The notes: generated by a model not told the origin, from the sequence alone. Positions 54,304 to 63,248 are shown, numbered from the stretch's first letter. The stretch: DNA of 64,000 nucleotides from Halomonas sp. LR3S48 (GCF_025725665.1 NZ_CP107009.1:2046001-2110000); one strand, 5' to 3'. Made by a program: numbers and translations.

Positions 54304-54843
54304 ATGCTGAAACTGATCGAACGCCTGGGGCCCATCGAGGCAAGCCAGGCCACCGATACCCTGACGCTGCCCTATGAGCTGCGTATTCGCGGCAGGCTGA
54401 AGGCAATGAGCGACGCCGGCCGTGAGCTGGGCCTGTTCCTCGACCGCGGCCCGGTGCTGCGCGACGGCGAGGGCCTGCGCGCCGAGAGCGGCGAGATCGT
54501 GCGGATCCGGGCGGCCGTCGAGCCGGTGGTCACGGCGCGCGTAGCCGCCGGCTTGCCGCTGGCGCGGCTCGCCTATCACCTGGGCAACCGCCACGTGCAG
54601 CTGGCGCTCGGGGAGGATGAGCGGGGAGGTTACGTACGCTTCCCGCCGGACCACGTGCTGGAAGAGCTGGCCGAGCTGCTGGGGGCGATCCTTGAGCGGC
54701 ACGAGGCTCCCTTCGACCCCGAGTCCGGCGCGTACAACCAGCCCGGCCATGTCCATGCTCACTCCCACGGTCATCAACATGATCCCGAGCATTCGCATGA
54801 ACACAGCCACCTCCATGGACATGGCCACAGTCATGCCCATTGA
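54304..54843 (+). CDS. ureE: Urease accessory nickel metallochaperone UreE
   Basis: A 179-residue protein with an N-terminal peptide-binding domain ('LPYELRIRGRLKAMSDAGRELGLFLDRGPVLRDGEGL') and a metal-binding domain containing 'AYHLGNRHVQLAL' (about residues 92-104), where the His of the GNRH motif binds nickel. The C-terminus is strongly His-rich, with about 15 His in the last 32 residues, as in Klebsiella UreE, so it can store several nickel ions. It overlaps ureF by 11 bases. Confidence 0.96.
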   Translation: MLKLIERLGPIEASQATDTLTLPYELRIRGRLKAMSDAGRELGLFLDRGPVLRDGEGLRAESGEIVRIRAAVEPVVTARVAAGLPLARLAYHLGNRHVQLALGEDERGGYVRFPPDHVLEELAELLGAILERHEAPFDPESGAYNQPGHVHAHSHGHQHDPEHSHEHSHLHGHGHSHAH

Positions 54844-55525
54844 GCCGGCCGGGCAGGGTGGCGACTTGGCGCTGCTCGGGCTGCTGCAACTGGTCAGCCC
54901 GGCGTTGCCGATCGGCGCCTTCGCCTTCTCCCAAGGCCTGGAAAGCGCCTTCGAACTGGGTTGGGTCAGCGACGAGGAAAGCCTCGGCAAGTGGCTGATC
55001 GGCGTGCTCGACGACGGCCCGACGCGCTGTGAATTGCCGGCCCTGGCGCGCCTGCAGCAAGCCTGGGCAGCAGAAGATGGCGAGGCGATAGTCCAATGGG
55101 ACCAGTGGCTTGCCGCCAACCGCGAAACTGCAGAGCTGGCGGCGGAGGACTCACGCCTGGGGGCGTCTCTGACCCGTTTGCTCGGCAGCCTGTCATTAAT
55201 GCCGGTAGACGTACCCATGCCGCCGGGGGCCGGCTACGTCACCGTATACGCCTGGGCCGCCCAGGTGCGTGGGGTAGCGCCGCGCCAGGCCATGCTCGGC
55301 TTCGCCTGGGCCTGGCTCGAGAACCAACTGGCGGTGGCCTGCAAGGCGCTGCCGCTGGGGCATACCGCCGCCCAGCGTCTGGTTGAACGGTTGCGCCCGG
55401 TGCTGGTGGCCGCAGTGGATGAAGCGCTCGAGCTTGGTGACGACCAACTCGGCCCGGCACTGCCCGGCCTGGCCTTGGCCAGTGCCCTGCACGAAACCCA
55501 GTATTCACGGCTATTTCGCAGTTAG
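54833..55525 (+). CDS. ureF: Urease accessory protein UreF
   Basis: The ATG at 54833 is chosen because conserved sequence begins just after it ('[34 protein letters not shown]', about residues 12-45); in-frame ATGs further upstream translate the His-rich ureE tail in another frame. The 230-residue helical protein links UreD and the GTPase UreG. Typical UreF pattern '[14 protein letters not shown]' and a short basic C-terminal end ('QYSRLFRS') are present. Confidence 0.94.
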   Translation: MPIEPAGQGGDLALLGLLQLVSPALPIGAFAFSQGLESAFELGWVSDEESLGKWLIGVLDDGPTRCELPALARLQQAWAAEDGEAIVQWDQWLAANRETAELAAEDSRLGASLTRLLGSLSLMPVDVPMPPGAGYVTVYAWAAQVRGVAPRQAMLGFAWAWLENQLAVACKALPLGHTAAQRLVERLRPVLVAAVDEALELGDDQLGPALPGLALASALHETQYSRLFRS

Positions 55526-55548
55526 TGCTCAATAACCAGGAGAACGAC

Positions 55549-56187
55549 ATGACACATTGCCTACGTATCGGCGTCGGCGGCCCGGTGGGCTCCGGCAAGA
55601 CGGCCCTGCTCAAGCAACTCTGCCTGGCGCTGCGCGACCACTACGACATTGCCGTGGTCACCAACGATATCTATACCCGCGAGGACGCCGACTTCCTGTT
55701 GCGTCACGAGGCGCTGCCGGCCGACCGTATCCTCGGCGTGGAAACCGGAGGCTGCCCGCACACGGCGATCCGCGAGGACGCCTCGATGAACCTGGCCGCC
55801 ATCGACGAACTCCAGGCACGTCATCCGAACCTCGAGCTGGTGCTGGTGGAGTCGGGCGGCGACAACCTTTCGGCCACCTTCAGCCCAGAACTCTCCGATC
55901 TCACCCTCTACGTGATCGACGTCTCCGCAGGCGACAAGATCCCGCGCAAGGGTGGGCCGGGCATCACCAAGTCGGACCTGCTGATCATCAACAAGATCGA
56001 TATTGCCGAGCAGGTACACGCCTCGCTGGAGGTGATGGAGCGTGACTCGAAGAAGATGCGCGGCGAGCGTCCGTTCGTCTTCACCAACCTCTACGACGGC
56101 GTCGGCCTGGAGACGATCATTCAGTTCATTCTCGACCGCGGCATGCTGCCGGAGCGTCGGCTCCAGGCCCGGCCGGCCAACGCCTGA
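55549..56187 (+). CDS. ureG: Urease accessory GTPase UreG
   Basis: The ATG at 55549 has a CAGGAGA site; an earlier in-frame GTG abuts ureF without a ribosome site. The 212-residue GTPase has P-loop 'GPVGSGKT' (residues 11-18), the nickel-binding CPH motif in '[13 protein letters not shown]', 'SGGDNL' and the guanine-specificity motif 'INKIDIA'. GTP hydrolysis drives nickel delivery to urease. It is followed after 41 bases by a HupE/UreJ permease, probably cotranscribed. Confidence 0.98.
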   Translation: MTHCLRIGVGGPVGSGKTALLKQLCLALRDHYDIAVVTNDIYTREDADFLLRHEALPADRILGVETGGCPHTAIREDASMNLAAIDELQARHPNLELVLVESGGDNLSATFSPELSDLTLYVIDVSAGDKIPRKGGPGITKSDLLIINKIDIAEQVHASLEVMERDSKKMRGERPFVFTNLYDGVGLETIIQFILDRGMLPERRLQARPANA

Positions 56188-56228
56188 CCACTCGTGCCTT
56201 CGCTAGTCATCGGAAAGGAGATCGTCCC

Positions 56229-56831
56229 ATGATCCATCGCTACGTTACTACCTCGCGTTTGGCCCTGGTTGCTGCGCCGGCCTTGCTGCTCGTTGCCGGC
56301 CTGGCCATGGCCCACCCTGGGCATGAACACCCCCACGGCGGCGGCTTCGCCGCTGGCCTGTCTCATCCGCTACTGGGCTTCGACCACCTGCTGGCCATGC
56401 TGGCGGTGGGGCTGTGGAGCCTGCGCCAAAGCCGCGCCTTCAGCCTTGCCGCACCGCTGCTTGCCGCAGGCGGCATGCTGTTGGGGGCGGGGCTGGCATG
56501 GGCCGGCTTTGCGCTTCCGGGCGTGGAGTTCGGCATCGCCATGACGGTGCTGCTGGCCGGTGTGCTGATTGCCGCCTTGGTCAAGGTACCCGCCGCCATC
56601 GGTGCCGGCGTGGTGGTGCTGTTCATGCTGTTCCACGGCCATGCCCACGGCAGCGAGATGCCGCATGGCGCCTCCATGCTGGCTTATCTGGCCGGCTTCA
56701 CCCTGGCGACCCTTGCCATCACCTACGCGGGCCGTGCGGCGGGTGCATTCCTCATGGCGCGTGAGAACCGCATCCTGAGGGCTCTGGGCGTGGCGATCGC
56801 CGCCGCCGGTGCGCTGTTCGCCTTTGGTTGA
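56229..56831 (+). CDS. ureJ: HupE/UreJ family nickel transporter
   Basis: A 200-residue membrane protein with a signal peptide (about residues 1-27), the conserved mature N-terminus 'HPGHEHPHGGGFAAGLSHPLLGFDHLLAMLAVG' (His-rich metal-binding segment, residues 29-61) and five further hydrophobic helices, plus a second His cluster 'FHGHAHGSEMPHGAS'. HupE/UreJ proteins take up nickel or cobalt for hydrogenase or urease. Its position directly after ureG strongly favours nickel supply to urease. Confidence 0.93.
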   Translation: MIHRYVTTSRLALVAAPALLLVAGLAMAHPGHEHPHGGGFAAGLSHPLLGFDHLLAMLAVGLWSLRQSRAFSLAAPLLAAGGMLLGAGLAWAGFALPGVEFGIAMTVLLAGVLIAALVKVPAAIGAGVVVLFMLFHGHAHGSEMPHGASMLAYLAGFTLATLAITYAGRAAGAFLMARENRILRALGVAIAAAGALFAFG

Positions 56832-56852
56832 GTAGCGCGAGCAGGCCCAGCT

Positions 56853-56878
56853 ACACGCCCGGCTCCGGCCGGGTGTGT
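56853..56878 (+). terminator. Terminator hairpin after ureJ
   Basis: A 10-bp stem (ACACGCCCGG paired with CCGGGTGTGT, one G-T pair) and 6-nt loop lie 21 bases after the stop. The T tract is weak. Confidence 0.5.
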
Positions 56879-56951
56879 CGTATGAGTGATAATTGACAGG
56901 AAACGCGCCGCCGCCCAGCTTGAAGGGAGCCGATTCGGGAAAGGAGGGCGC

Positions 56952-57170
56952 ATGGATACGCTACTGCTGGCGATAAAGATCCTCATCACACTGCTGGTCG
57001 CGATTCTCTTCGTGCAGAACATCGTCCTGGTCGAGGTACGCTTCCTGGCTTGGGGCGCGCGGATGCCGCTGGCGCTGCTGCTGTTGGCGATCTACGTATT
57101 GGGTATGGTCAGTGGCAAGGCTCTATTCCACTTGCTGGCTCGCCTACGCACTCGCCGTTCGCGCTCTTGA
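56952..57170 (+). CDS. lapA: LapA domain (DUF1049) small membrane protein
   Basis: The ATG at 56952 sits four bases after a near-perfect AAGGAGGG; the frame extends further upstream but lacks a ribosome site. The 72-residue product has two hydrophobic helices (about residues 3-22 and 36-58) separated by the conserved 'FVQNIVLVEVRFLAWGARMPLALLLL' pattern, typical of LapA/YciS-type proteins that in E. coli assist lipopolysaccharide regulation with LapB. No lapB is adjacent. It converges with the BrkB-family gene with two bases between stops. Confidence 0.85.
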   Translation: MDTLLLAIKILITLLVAILFVQNIVLVEVRFLAWGARMPLALLLLAIYVLGMVSGKALFHLLARLRTRRSRS

Positions 57171-57172
57171 GG

Positions 57173-58096
57173 TCAATCCACATGCGTTACCGCTGCGCGT
57201 CGTGGATCGACGTACCACGGCAGGCCACGACGGGCATTGTGCTCGAGTTCGGCGATCACCTGAGCACCGAGCAGCACGATCATGGCCCCCACTTCGAGCG
57301 TGAGCAGTACCACGATCAGGGTGGCGAGCGAGCCGTAGACCACGTTGACCAGCGAGACATTGAGGAAATAGAACATTAGCAGGAAGCGAACCCCCTCCCA
57401 CAGCAGTGCCGCGACGAAGCCACCTATCAACGCTCTCTTCAGAGCGATCTTGACGACCGGCAGCACTTTGTAGATGGCGCTGAAGAGCAGGAAGACGCCG
57501 ATGAAGCTGAACAGGTTCATCAGCGGGCCGGAGAGGCCTGCGAGGGGCATGTCGCGCCCAAGCGCCACCTGCCACAGGGTGCCGATGGCTTCGGCCAGGG
57601 TCACCATCAGGGTGAGAGCAGCCAGGCCGGCACCCAGCACCAGCATGAATAGATAGGGAAGCAGCACCGAGACCCAGATCCTGCGCTTGGGATGGGCTTC
57701 CGGCGTATGAAAGATGATCGCCAAGGCATCTTCCAGCATGCGAAAAACGAAGGAGCTGAAGATCAGCAGCATCAGAATGCCGAACAATCCGATCACATCG
57801 CGCGATTCCAGCAGGGCGCGTACTGCCTCCATCAGGCCATCGGCATGGGCGGGAGCCAGGTGAATCAACTGTACGCTGAGCACGTCGAGCAACACGTTCT
57901 CATCCACGATTCGCGTCAGCAGTACGGCAAGCAAGGCAAAAAGCGGAACGATGGAGAGCAGGATGTTGTAGCCGACCCCACCGGCCAGCAGGATGCCGCG
58001 ATTGCGTAGGAAGGCAGCCAGAACTCGCCACAGGAAGGCGCCAGTCCGTGGAATCAGGACGAACATGACGCGCTGCGACCTGCGGTCTCGAGGCAT
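57173..58096 (-). CDS. YihY/BrkB family inner-membrane protein
   Basis: A 307-residue membrane protein with six to seven hydrophobic segments. The family core is visible: 'NRGILLAGGVGYNILLSIVPLFALLAVLL' in the first half and 'ALIGGFVAALLWEGVRFLLMFYFLNVSLVNVVYGSLATLIVVLLTLEVGAMIVLLGAQV' near the end. YihY/BrkB proteins are widespread; the original virulence-factor and RNase BN labels are historical, and the real role is unknown. Start chosen at the ATG 58096 with GGAG ten bases upstream; the ATG at 58105 is an alternative. The protein ends in a charged tail. Confidence 0.88.
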   Translation of the reverse strand: MPRDRRSQRVMFVLIPRTGAFLWRVLAAFLRNRGILLAGGVGYNILLSIVPLFALLAVLLTRIVDENVLLDVLSVQLIHLAPAHADGLMEAVRALLESRDVIGLFGILMLLIFSSFVFRMLEDALAIIFHTPEAHPKRRIWVSVLLPYLFMLVLGAGLAALTLMVTLAEAIGTLWQVALGRDMPLAGLSGPLMNLFSFIGVFLLFSAIYKVLPVVKIALKRALIGGFVAALLWEGVRFLLMFYFLNVSLVNVVYGSLATLIVVLLTLEVGAMIVLLGAQVIAELEHNARRGLPWYVDPRRAAVTHVD

Positions 58097-58275
58097 GGTG
58101 AGCATTGCTCCTGGTGCCGGTTTGGGGTTCCTGCTGATCAAGGTATTCGTGCTGGCCGGCGGCTACAAGCCTGTCGCTTCGCTGGATGCTTCGCACAGGT
58201 CCGCTACACTGGGGCTGACGGAGGCTTGGTAGCCACCGTGTCGACCATCCTGAATTGGGCAGCAAGGAGAGCTGT

Positions 58276-58350
58276 ATGCGCAATATCATTTATATCATCG
58301 GCTTGATCGTGGTGGTGCTGTTTATCCTGTCCATGCTGGGGCTGCGCTAG
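58276..58350 (+). CDS. 24-residue hydrophobic membrane peptide
   Basis: A complete small gene, ATG at 58276 and TAG at 58348-58350, with an AAGGAGA ribosome site six bases ahead. The product MRNIIYIIGLIVVVLFILSM-LGLR is one transmembrane helix with an Arg near each end. Very similar tiny hydrophobic proteins occur as hypothetical genes in pseudomonads and relatives, to my recollection. It lies alone in the 321-base gap between two minus-strand genes, so it is independently transcribed. Function unknown. Confidence 0.6.
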   Translation: MRNIIYIIGLIVVVLFILSMLGLR

Positions 58351-58417
58351 GACCGGGTGAACGATCCCGAGGTCATGGCCGGCATCATCTCGCCGGTCGT
58401 GATCCATCGACAGGCCG

Positions 58418-59485
58418 TCATGCTCCTGCGAGTAACCCTTCCACCAGGCTGTGAAGCTGCTCCTGATTGAAACGGTTGCCGTCCGAGCTTGGCGTCGGAT
58501 CGGCCGTGATGGCGATGGTCAGGCTGCGCGATGGAATCACATACAGCCCCTGCCCGCCGAAACCCCGCCCGTAGTAGACACGCTCGTTCGCCAGCGTGGT
58601 GACGAACCAGCCGTATCCGTAGCCGTCGCCCGTCCAGCGCGAGGTTCCGTGTGCCTGCCAGGACGCCTCGACCCACCCTTCGGGCAGTACTCTGACGCCA
58701 TTGACCACGCCGTCATGGCGATAGAGTTCGCCGATCTGTATCAGTGCCCTGGGCGAGAGTGCCATGTCGTTGCCGCCGAAGTAGATACCCTGCGGGTCCT
58801 GTGGCCAGGACGGGATGACGATATCGAGTGGCTCGCCGAGCAGGCGTCGGGCCAGTGCCAGTGTGCTTTCGCCGCTTGCCTCGGTGAGGGCGGCCGAGAG
58901 CAGGTGGGAACTGCCGGTGGAATAGAGCATCTCGCCACCGGGTCGGGCGACGAATGGGCGGCTCAGCGCATCGGCCACCCAGTCGTCGCTGGCCACCCAG
59001 GCGCCATAGTTGTTGCCGGAGGTGCGTTCGAGTCCCGCCTGCAGCGTCAGCAGATGTTCCACCGTGATCTCGTCGATACGCGGATCGGCCTGCTCAGGAA
59101 CCCGTGGCCCGAGCAGTGCTACGATCGGCTGGTCGACGCCCTCGATCAGGTTTGCCTCGATGGCTGCGCCGACCAGGGCTGCCAGTACGGTCTTGGACAA
59201 TGACTTGATGTTGACTGGTTGGTCGGTGGCGGGACCATCCAGCCGATGCTCCAGAACGATCTCGCCCCGTTCGGCGACGACGATGGCGTGCAGTCGGGAG
59301 ATGTCCTCCGCCTCGCTGGCTAGTTGCGCCAGAGCCTGCTCGCTTACGCCAGCTTGTGCGCCTTGCTGCGCCTGGGCCCGCTGCGAGGGCGAACTCAGCA
59401 GGAACAGGCACAGCAGTAACGGTAGCATGGCCGGGAGCCAGCGATGGTGAAGGACCCGCGCCATGGCAGCTAGGATAGTCGACAT
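58418..59485 (-). CDS. Serine beta-lactamase/penicillin-binding-fold hydrolase
   Basis: The ATG at 59485 follows GAGAGGA and gives 355 residues with a signal peptide ending near 'RAQAQQ' (about residue 40). The class C beta-lactamase/esterase fold shows the SxxK motif as Ser95-Leu-Ser-Lys98 and a Tyr188-Ser-Thr in the YxN position, where the usual Asn is replaced. The third KTG-like motif is not obvious ('GRGFGGQGLY' occupies that place). True beta-lactamase activity is therefore uncertain; a periplasmic esterase or peptidase is as likely. Confidence 0.8.
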   Translation of the reverse strand: MSTILAAMARVLHHRWLPAMLPLLLCLFLLSSPSQRAQAQQGAQAGVSEQALAQLASEAEDISRLHAIVVAERGEIVLEHRLDGPATDQPVNIKSLSKTVLAALVGAAIEANLIEGVDQPIVALLGPRVPEQADPRIDEITVEHLLTLQAGLERTSGNNYGAWVASDDWVADALSRPFVARPGGEMLYSTGSSHLLSAALTEASGESTLALARRLLGEPLDIVIPSWPQDPQGIYFGGNDMALSPRALIQIGELYRHDGVVNGVRVLPEGWVEASWQAHGTSRWTGDGYGYGWFVTTLANERVYYGRGFGGQGLYVIPSRSLTIAITADPTPSSDGNRFNQEQLHSLVEGLLAGA

Positions 59486-59587
59486 GCCTGTCCTCTCTCG
59501 CAATTTCGTTCTTCTCTTCGAGAACCACGAGTTGCCGGAGGTTCCGAATGCGACAGGCTTATCCAAACCCAACGCAGGAGGCAGGAC

Positions 59588-60187
59588 ATGGAACATCGAC
59601 TCTACCTGCTACGCTGGCTGGGGGCTGGGTTGGGCGCGCTGCTGCTGGCCGGTTGCGTAGGTCGTGTCTTGCCACCCGAGCCTCGATCGCTCGCTGAGCC
59701 CGTCGATGTCTACCTGCTCGACCATGGACGCCACTCGAGCCTGGTGCTGCCACGCGAGGAGGGCGGCGTGGTGCGCTACAGCTACGGTGAATGGCGCTGG
59801 TACGTAGAGGGGCGCCGCCATTTGCCCGCCGGAGCCGCGGCCATGCTATGGCCCACCAAGTCCGGGCTGGGGCGAGGCGTCTACCCTGAGATAAGTTCAC
59901 CCGGTCAGTTCCATCGGCTGGCTCCGGAGGGATTGACCGATGTTCATGCCTTCCAAGCCGAAGCGGCGCGCGTGATGGCCCTGCGACGACGGCTCGATGA
60001 GCATTTCGAGCAGGCCGCTAGTGAGCCGGTGCCGAGCGAAGAGTTCGGGCTGGAGTTCGTTCCCTATCCGCGGCGGTACTCCGCCGTCCACCAGTCGAAT
60101 CTGGTCGTTGCGCGCTGGTTGCTTGCACTGGATGTCGACGTGCATGGCAGCCCCTGGTTTTCAAATTGGCGAGTCGACACGCCTTGA
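59588..60187 (+). CDS. Putative lipoprotein, DUF2459-like
   Basis: The ATG at 59588 follows a GGAGG-type site. The signal peptide ends in lipobox LLAGC (Cys23), so the mature protein is lipid-anchored. It contains 'VDVYLLDHGRHSSLVLPREEGGVVRYSYGEWRWYVEG' (about residues 40-76), a pattern resembling DUF2459 proteins, where a conserved 'HG.H..lvlp' follows an early beta strand, and two Trp/Tyr-rich strands. Function unknown. The gene is divergent from the beta-lactamase-like gene, 102 bases away. Confidence 0.6.
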   Translation: MEHRLYLLRWLGAGLGALLLAGCVGRVLPPEPRSLAEPVDVYLLDHGRHSSLVLPREEGGVVRYSYGEWRWYVEGRRHLPAGAAAMLWPTKSGLGRGVYPEISSPGQFHRLAPEGLTDVHAFQAEAARVMALRRRLDEHFEQAASEPVPSEEFGLEFVPYPRRYSAVHQSNLVVARWLLALDVDVHGSPWFSNWRVDTP

Positions 60188-60341
60188 ATGACCTCACCAA
60201 TTCGACGCATTGTGCGGCGCTGAGCCATCGATAGACACTTCCTTTCGCCTGGAAGAATCGCTATGTATGCTGAGGAAGGAGCGATACGCGGCTGTCGCCT
60301 TCCGGCGGCGGCTCAAAGGGACCACCTGGAGGGTCTAGTCC

Positions 60342-61454
60342 ATGCCGGAGACACCCGAGAGTCCACTTTACAAGGATAGGCGCGTCATGGCCTTGGTGGC
60401 CGTGGCCGTGCTCGCCATCATCTGGGCAATCTTTGCTCACAACAGCGCCACCGATCACCGCGACCGCAGTGAAGCCCTCGAAGAGCAACTGGCGGCAATC
60501 GAGGGCGAGCATCAGGATCTGCTCGCGGAACTCAATGAACGCAATCAGGCCGGGGAGGATATCGAGACACAGCAGGCACAGCTAGCCGAACTCGAGGAAG
60601 AACGTCAGTCGCTAGAGGCCGCCATGAGCGAGGAGCAGCAGGCCATCCGCGGCGAGATCGAGCGGCTCGAGGCCGAGGCCGATAATGCGCAGGCTCGTCT
60701 AGAGGCGCTACAGGAAGAACGTTCGACGCTGGAGAGTGAGCTGGAAGCCCGCCGCGGCGAGCAGGCCGAGATGGAAGAGAGCCTGACTGCGCTGCAGGAG
60801 GACTATCAGGCCGTGGATCAGGCGCGCGCCGATGCACAAGCGGCACGTCAGGATGCGGAGAGTGCCCGGCAGGAGGCAGAAGAGGCGCGTCAGGCCGCAG
60901 AGGAGGAGCGCCAGCAGGCGGAAGAGGCACATCAGCAGGCCGAGACCGAGCTCGAGCAGCTTACCAGCGAACTGGGCCAGATGCGGGAAGAGGCGGCCAG
61001 TGCCGAAGAGCGGCTCACGACCCTCAACGAGGCGTTGGCAGAGCGCCAGCGGGGACTCGAGGCAATGGAGAGCGATATCGAAGCGCTGGAAGCCAGGCGT
61101 GACGAGGTCGAAAGCGAAATAGGCGAGATCCGCGACGAGCGCGACGCCGCCATGTCCGAGCTCGAGTCGATTCGCCAGGAGCGCGACCGGTTGAACGAAG
61201 AGATCGAGTCCGGCCGCAGCAGCCTCGAGGAGACCGAAGCCCAGATCGAACGCCGGCAAGGGCAACTGCAGCAACTCGAGGCACAGCTGGCACAATGGCG
61301 CGATACACTGGCCGAACTCGAGTTGCGCACCGAATCGGCCGAGCAAGGCCGGCAGCAGCAAGACCAGCAACAGCAAGATAGGCAGCAAGACCAGCAGCAA
61401 GGCCAGCAGCAGAAAGATCCGCAGGAAGAGAGGGCCGATGCCGAACGCAGCTGA
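60342..61454 (+). CDS. Single-span membrane protein with a long periplasmic or cytosolic coiled coil
   Basis: A 370-residue protein. One hydrophobic segment (about residues 15-33) follows a short charged N-terminus, after which about 300 residues are almost continuous heptad-rich Glu/Gln/Ala/Arg/Leu coiled coil. The final 30 residues are a Gln/Asp-rich low-complexity tail of short repeats ('QQQDQQ', 'RQQDQQQGQQQ'). No enzymatic domain is seen. The layout resembles tethers or scaffold proteins of the envelope or division apparatus. A good ribosome site (GGAGGG) precedes the ATG. Family unknown. Confidence 0.75.
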   Translation: MPETPESPLYKDRRVMALVAVAVLAIIWAIFAHNSATDHRDRSEALEEQLAAIEGEHQDLLAELNERNQAGEDIETQQAQLAELEEERQSLEAAMSEEQQAIRGEIERLEAEADNAQARLEALQEERSTLESELEARRGEQAEMEESLTALQEDYQAVDQARADAQAARQDAESARQEAEEARQAAEEERQQAEEAHQQAETELEQLTSELGQMREEAASAEERLTTLNEALAERQRGLEAMESDIEALEARRDEVESEIGEIRDERDAAMSELESIRQERDRLNEEIESGRSSLEETEAQIERRQGQLQQLEAQLAQWRDTLAELELRTESAEQGRQQQDQQQQDRQQDQQQGQQQKDPQEERADAERS

Positions 61455-61616
61455 CGCACTCTCGGGAATCGTTGCGGCGGGCCAAGGCTCGCCGCACGCC
61501 GTTTCAGGCATACGTGGTTGTCGGATCTGCCACCCAGTCTCCGGCATCGGCGCGTATACTGTCGAGACAGGCGAATCGGCGCTCGCTGCCTTACGCAATG
61601 ATACAAGGAGTCAGTC

Positions 61617-62423
61617 GTGATCGAAGGGGTCAAGCATATCGTGGCCGTAGCATCCGGCAAGGGTGGGGTGGGCAAGTCCACCGTTACCGTCAACCTGGCG
61701 CTGGCCATGGTGGCCGAAGGTTATCGGGTGGGGATTCTCGATGCCGACATCCATGGCCCGAGTCAGGCCCAGATGCTGGGCGTGCCGGAAGGCGTTAGGC
61801 CCCAGCAGGCCGGCGAGAACAAGTTCCGGCCGCTGGAGACGCACGGCGTGCAGGCCATGTCGATGGCCTTCATGGTCGATACCCGGGAGCCCATGGTATG
61901 GCGCGGGCCGATGGTGGCAGGTGCCTTCCAGCAGTTGCTGACCCAGACCGCCTGGCAGGATCTCGATGTGCTGTTCATCGATATGCCCCCGGGCACCGGT
62001 GACATTCAACTGACCCTCGCGCAGAAGGTGCCGGTGGACGGGGCGGTGATCGTCACCACGCCGCAGGACATTGCGCTATTGGATGCCCGCAAGGGGATCG
62101 AGATGTTCCGTAAGGTGAACGTGCCGGTGCTGGGCGTGGTGGAGAACATGAGCCTGCACGTGTGCTCACACTGCGGTCATGCCGAGCCGATTTTCGGCGA
62201 AGGGGGCGGTGAACGCATTGCCGCCGAGTATGAGACGCGTGTGCTGGGCCGGCTGCCGTTGACACTGTCGATCCGAGAGCAGGTGGATGGTGGGCGGCCG
62301 ACGGTGGTCGCCGAACCGGAGGGGGAAGTGACGGGAATCTTCCGTGACATGGCACGGCAAATCGCCGATGCGCTCGCAGGTAAGTCGGCGGACGAAGGGC
62401 CAAGCATCTCGTTCAGCGACTGA
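61617..62423 (+). CDS. apbC: Iron-sulfur cluster carrier ApbC/Mrp (P-loop ATPase)
   Basis: The start is a GTG at 61617 with AAGGAG seven bases ahead. The 268-residue protein has the deviant Walker A 'SGKGGVGKST' (about residues 13-22), 'DADIHGPSQ', 'VWRGPMV', 'MPPGTGDIQLTL' and the cluster-binding pair in 'HVCSHCGHAEPIFGEGGG' (CSHC). It loads Fe-S clusters onto target proteins. The N-terminal DUF59 domain present in many Mrp proteins is absent; this shorter form is like the gammaproteobacterial type. A hairpin terminator follows. Confidence 0.94.
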   Translation: MIEGVKHIVAVASGKGGVGKSTVTVNLALAMVAEGYRVGILDADIHGPSQAQMLGVPEGVRPQQAGENKFRPLETHGVQAMSMAFMVDTREPMVWRGPMVAGAFQQLLTQTAWQDLDVLFIDMPPGTGDIQLTLAQKVPVDGAVIVTTPQDIALLDARKGIEMFRKVNVPVLGVVENMSLHVCSHCGHAEPIFGEGGGERIAAEYETRVLGRLPLTLSIREQVDGGRPTVVAEPEGEVTGIFRDMARQIADALAGKSADEGPSISFSD

Positions 62424-62471
62424 ATCCCTCGGTCTGGCCCCGTTAGCCGCAGGGCCGTGACGGCTGCATTC

Positions 62472-62494
62472 AGGGCCGCTATGATAGCGGCCCT
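62472..62494 (+). terminator. Terminator hairpin after apbC
   Basis: An 11-base palindromic pair (AGGGCCGCTAT / ATAGCGGCCCT) around a single base, 49 bases beyond the stop. The effective stem is about nine base pairs. No strong T tract. Confidence 0.5.
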
Positions 62495-62530
62495 AGGCTA
62501 TATCTGAAAACTGTCTGCGCTTGGCCATAC

Positions 62531-62598
62531 GGCGTTAAAAATCAGCTCAAAGTACTCATTTACGCTACGTAAACTCCGTCTTTTCGCTGATTTTTGCC
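62531..62598. repeat. Palindromic AT-rich intergenic element ahead of dcd
   Basis: Arms AAAAATCAGC (62537-62546) and GCTGATTTTT (62586-62595) are exact complements; the centre holds TTTACG-CTA-CGTAAA, and short GGC/GCC ends flank the element. It differs in composition from the surrounding DNA. It resembles a dispersed palindromic intergenic repeat, though no second copy is in the window. The rest of the 255-base gap before dcd is T-rich leader. Confidence 0.5.
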
Positions 62599-62678
62599 TT
62601 GTCTGACCTTCGCTCGCCGACTTTTCAGCCAAAGCCTACTTCTTCATTCTTCGGTACAACTTCTTCTCAGGACGTCCC

Positions 62679-63245
62679 ATGAGCATCAGACCCGACAGTT
62701 GGATCCGCCGCATGGCCGAGCGGGAAGGTATGATCGAACCCTTCGAAGCCGACCAGGTGCGTTACGTTAACGATCAGCGGGTGATCTCCTACGGGACCTC
62801 CAGCTACGGTTACGACGTACGCTGCGCCGACGAGTTCAAGGTGTTCACCAATATCCACTCCGCGGTGGTCGACCCCAAGGCGTTCGACGAGAAGAGTTTC
62901 GTCGACATCAAGGGTGACGTCTGCATCATTCCGCCGAACTCCTTCGCCCTGGCGCGCACGGTGGAATATTTCCGTATCCCGCGCAGTGTACTGACCATTT
63001 GCCTGGGCAAGTCGACCTACGCGCGTTGCGGCATCATCGTCAACGTCACGCCGCTGGAGCCCGAGTGGGAGGGGCATGTGACCCTGGAGTTCTCCAACAC
63101 TACCAACCTGCCGGCCAAGATCTATGCCAACGAGGGCGTGGCGCAGATGCTGTTCCTGGAGTCGGATGAAGTGTGTGAGGTTTCCTACAAGGATCGCGGT
63201 GGGAAATATATGGGGCAGAGGGGAGTCACCTTGCCCCGTACTTGA
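62679..63245 (+). CDS. dcd: dCTP deaminase
   Basis: The 188-residue enzyme deaminates dCTP to dUTP, the main source of dUMP in gammaproteobacteria. Family sequence is clear: '[12 protein letters not shown]', '[13 protein letters not shown]', '[67 protein letters not shown]' region (about residues 89-155), including the catalytic Glu in 'HVTLEFSNT' and Arg in 'KSTYARCG'. A GCAGGACG-like leader precedes the ATG; the long T-rich leader contains the palindromic element. Confidence 0.98.
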   Translation: MSIRPDSWIRRMAEREGMIEPFEADQVRYVNDQRVISYGTSSYGYDVRCADEFKVFTNIHSAVVDPKAFDEKSFVDIKGDVCIIPPNSFALARTVEYFRIPRSVLTICLGKSTYARCGIIVNVTPLEPEWEGHVTLEFSNTTNLPAKIYANEGVAQMLFLESDEVCEVSYKDRGGKYMGQRGVTLPRT

Positions 63246-63248
63246 CCT

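Noticed and set aside
54084..54377. A 97-codon frame in the ureC-ureE gap as a novel urease gene
   Set aside because: No ribosome site, it runs into ureE in another frame, and its sequence is better explained by two inverted repeats.
60900..61420. Repeated GAG/CAG-rich sequence as a possible CRISPR or minisatellite
   Set aside because: The repeats are irregular, in frame, and explained by coiled-coil heptads and the Gln-rich tail; there are no spacers.
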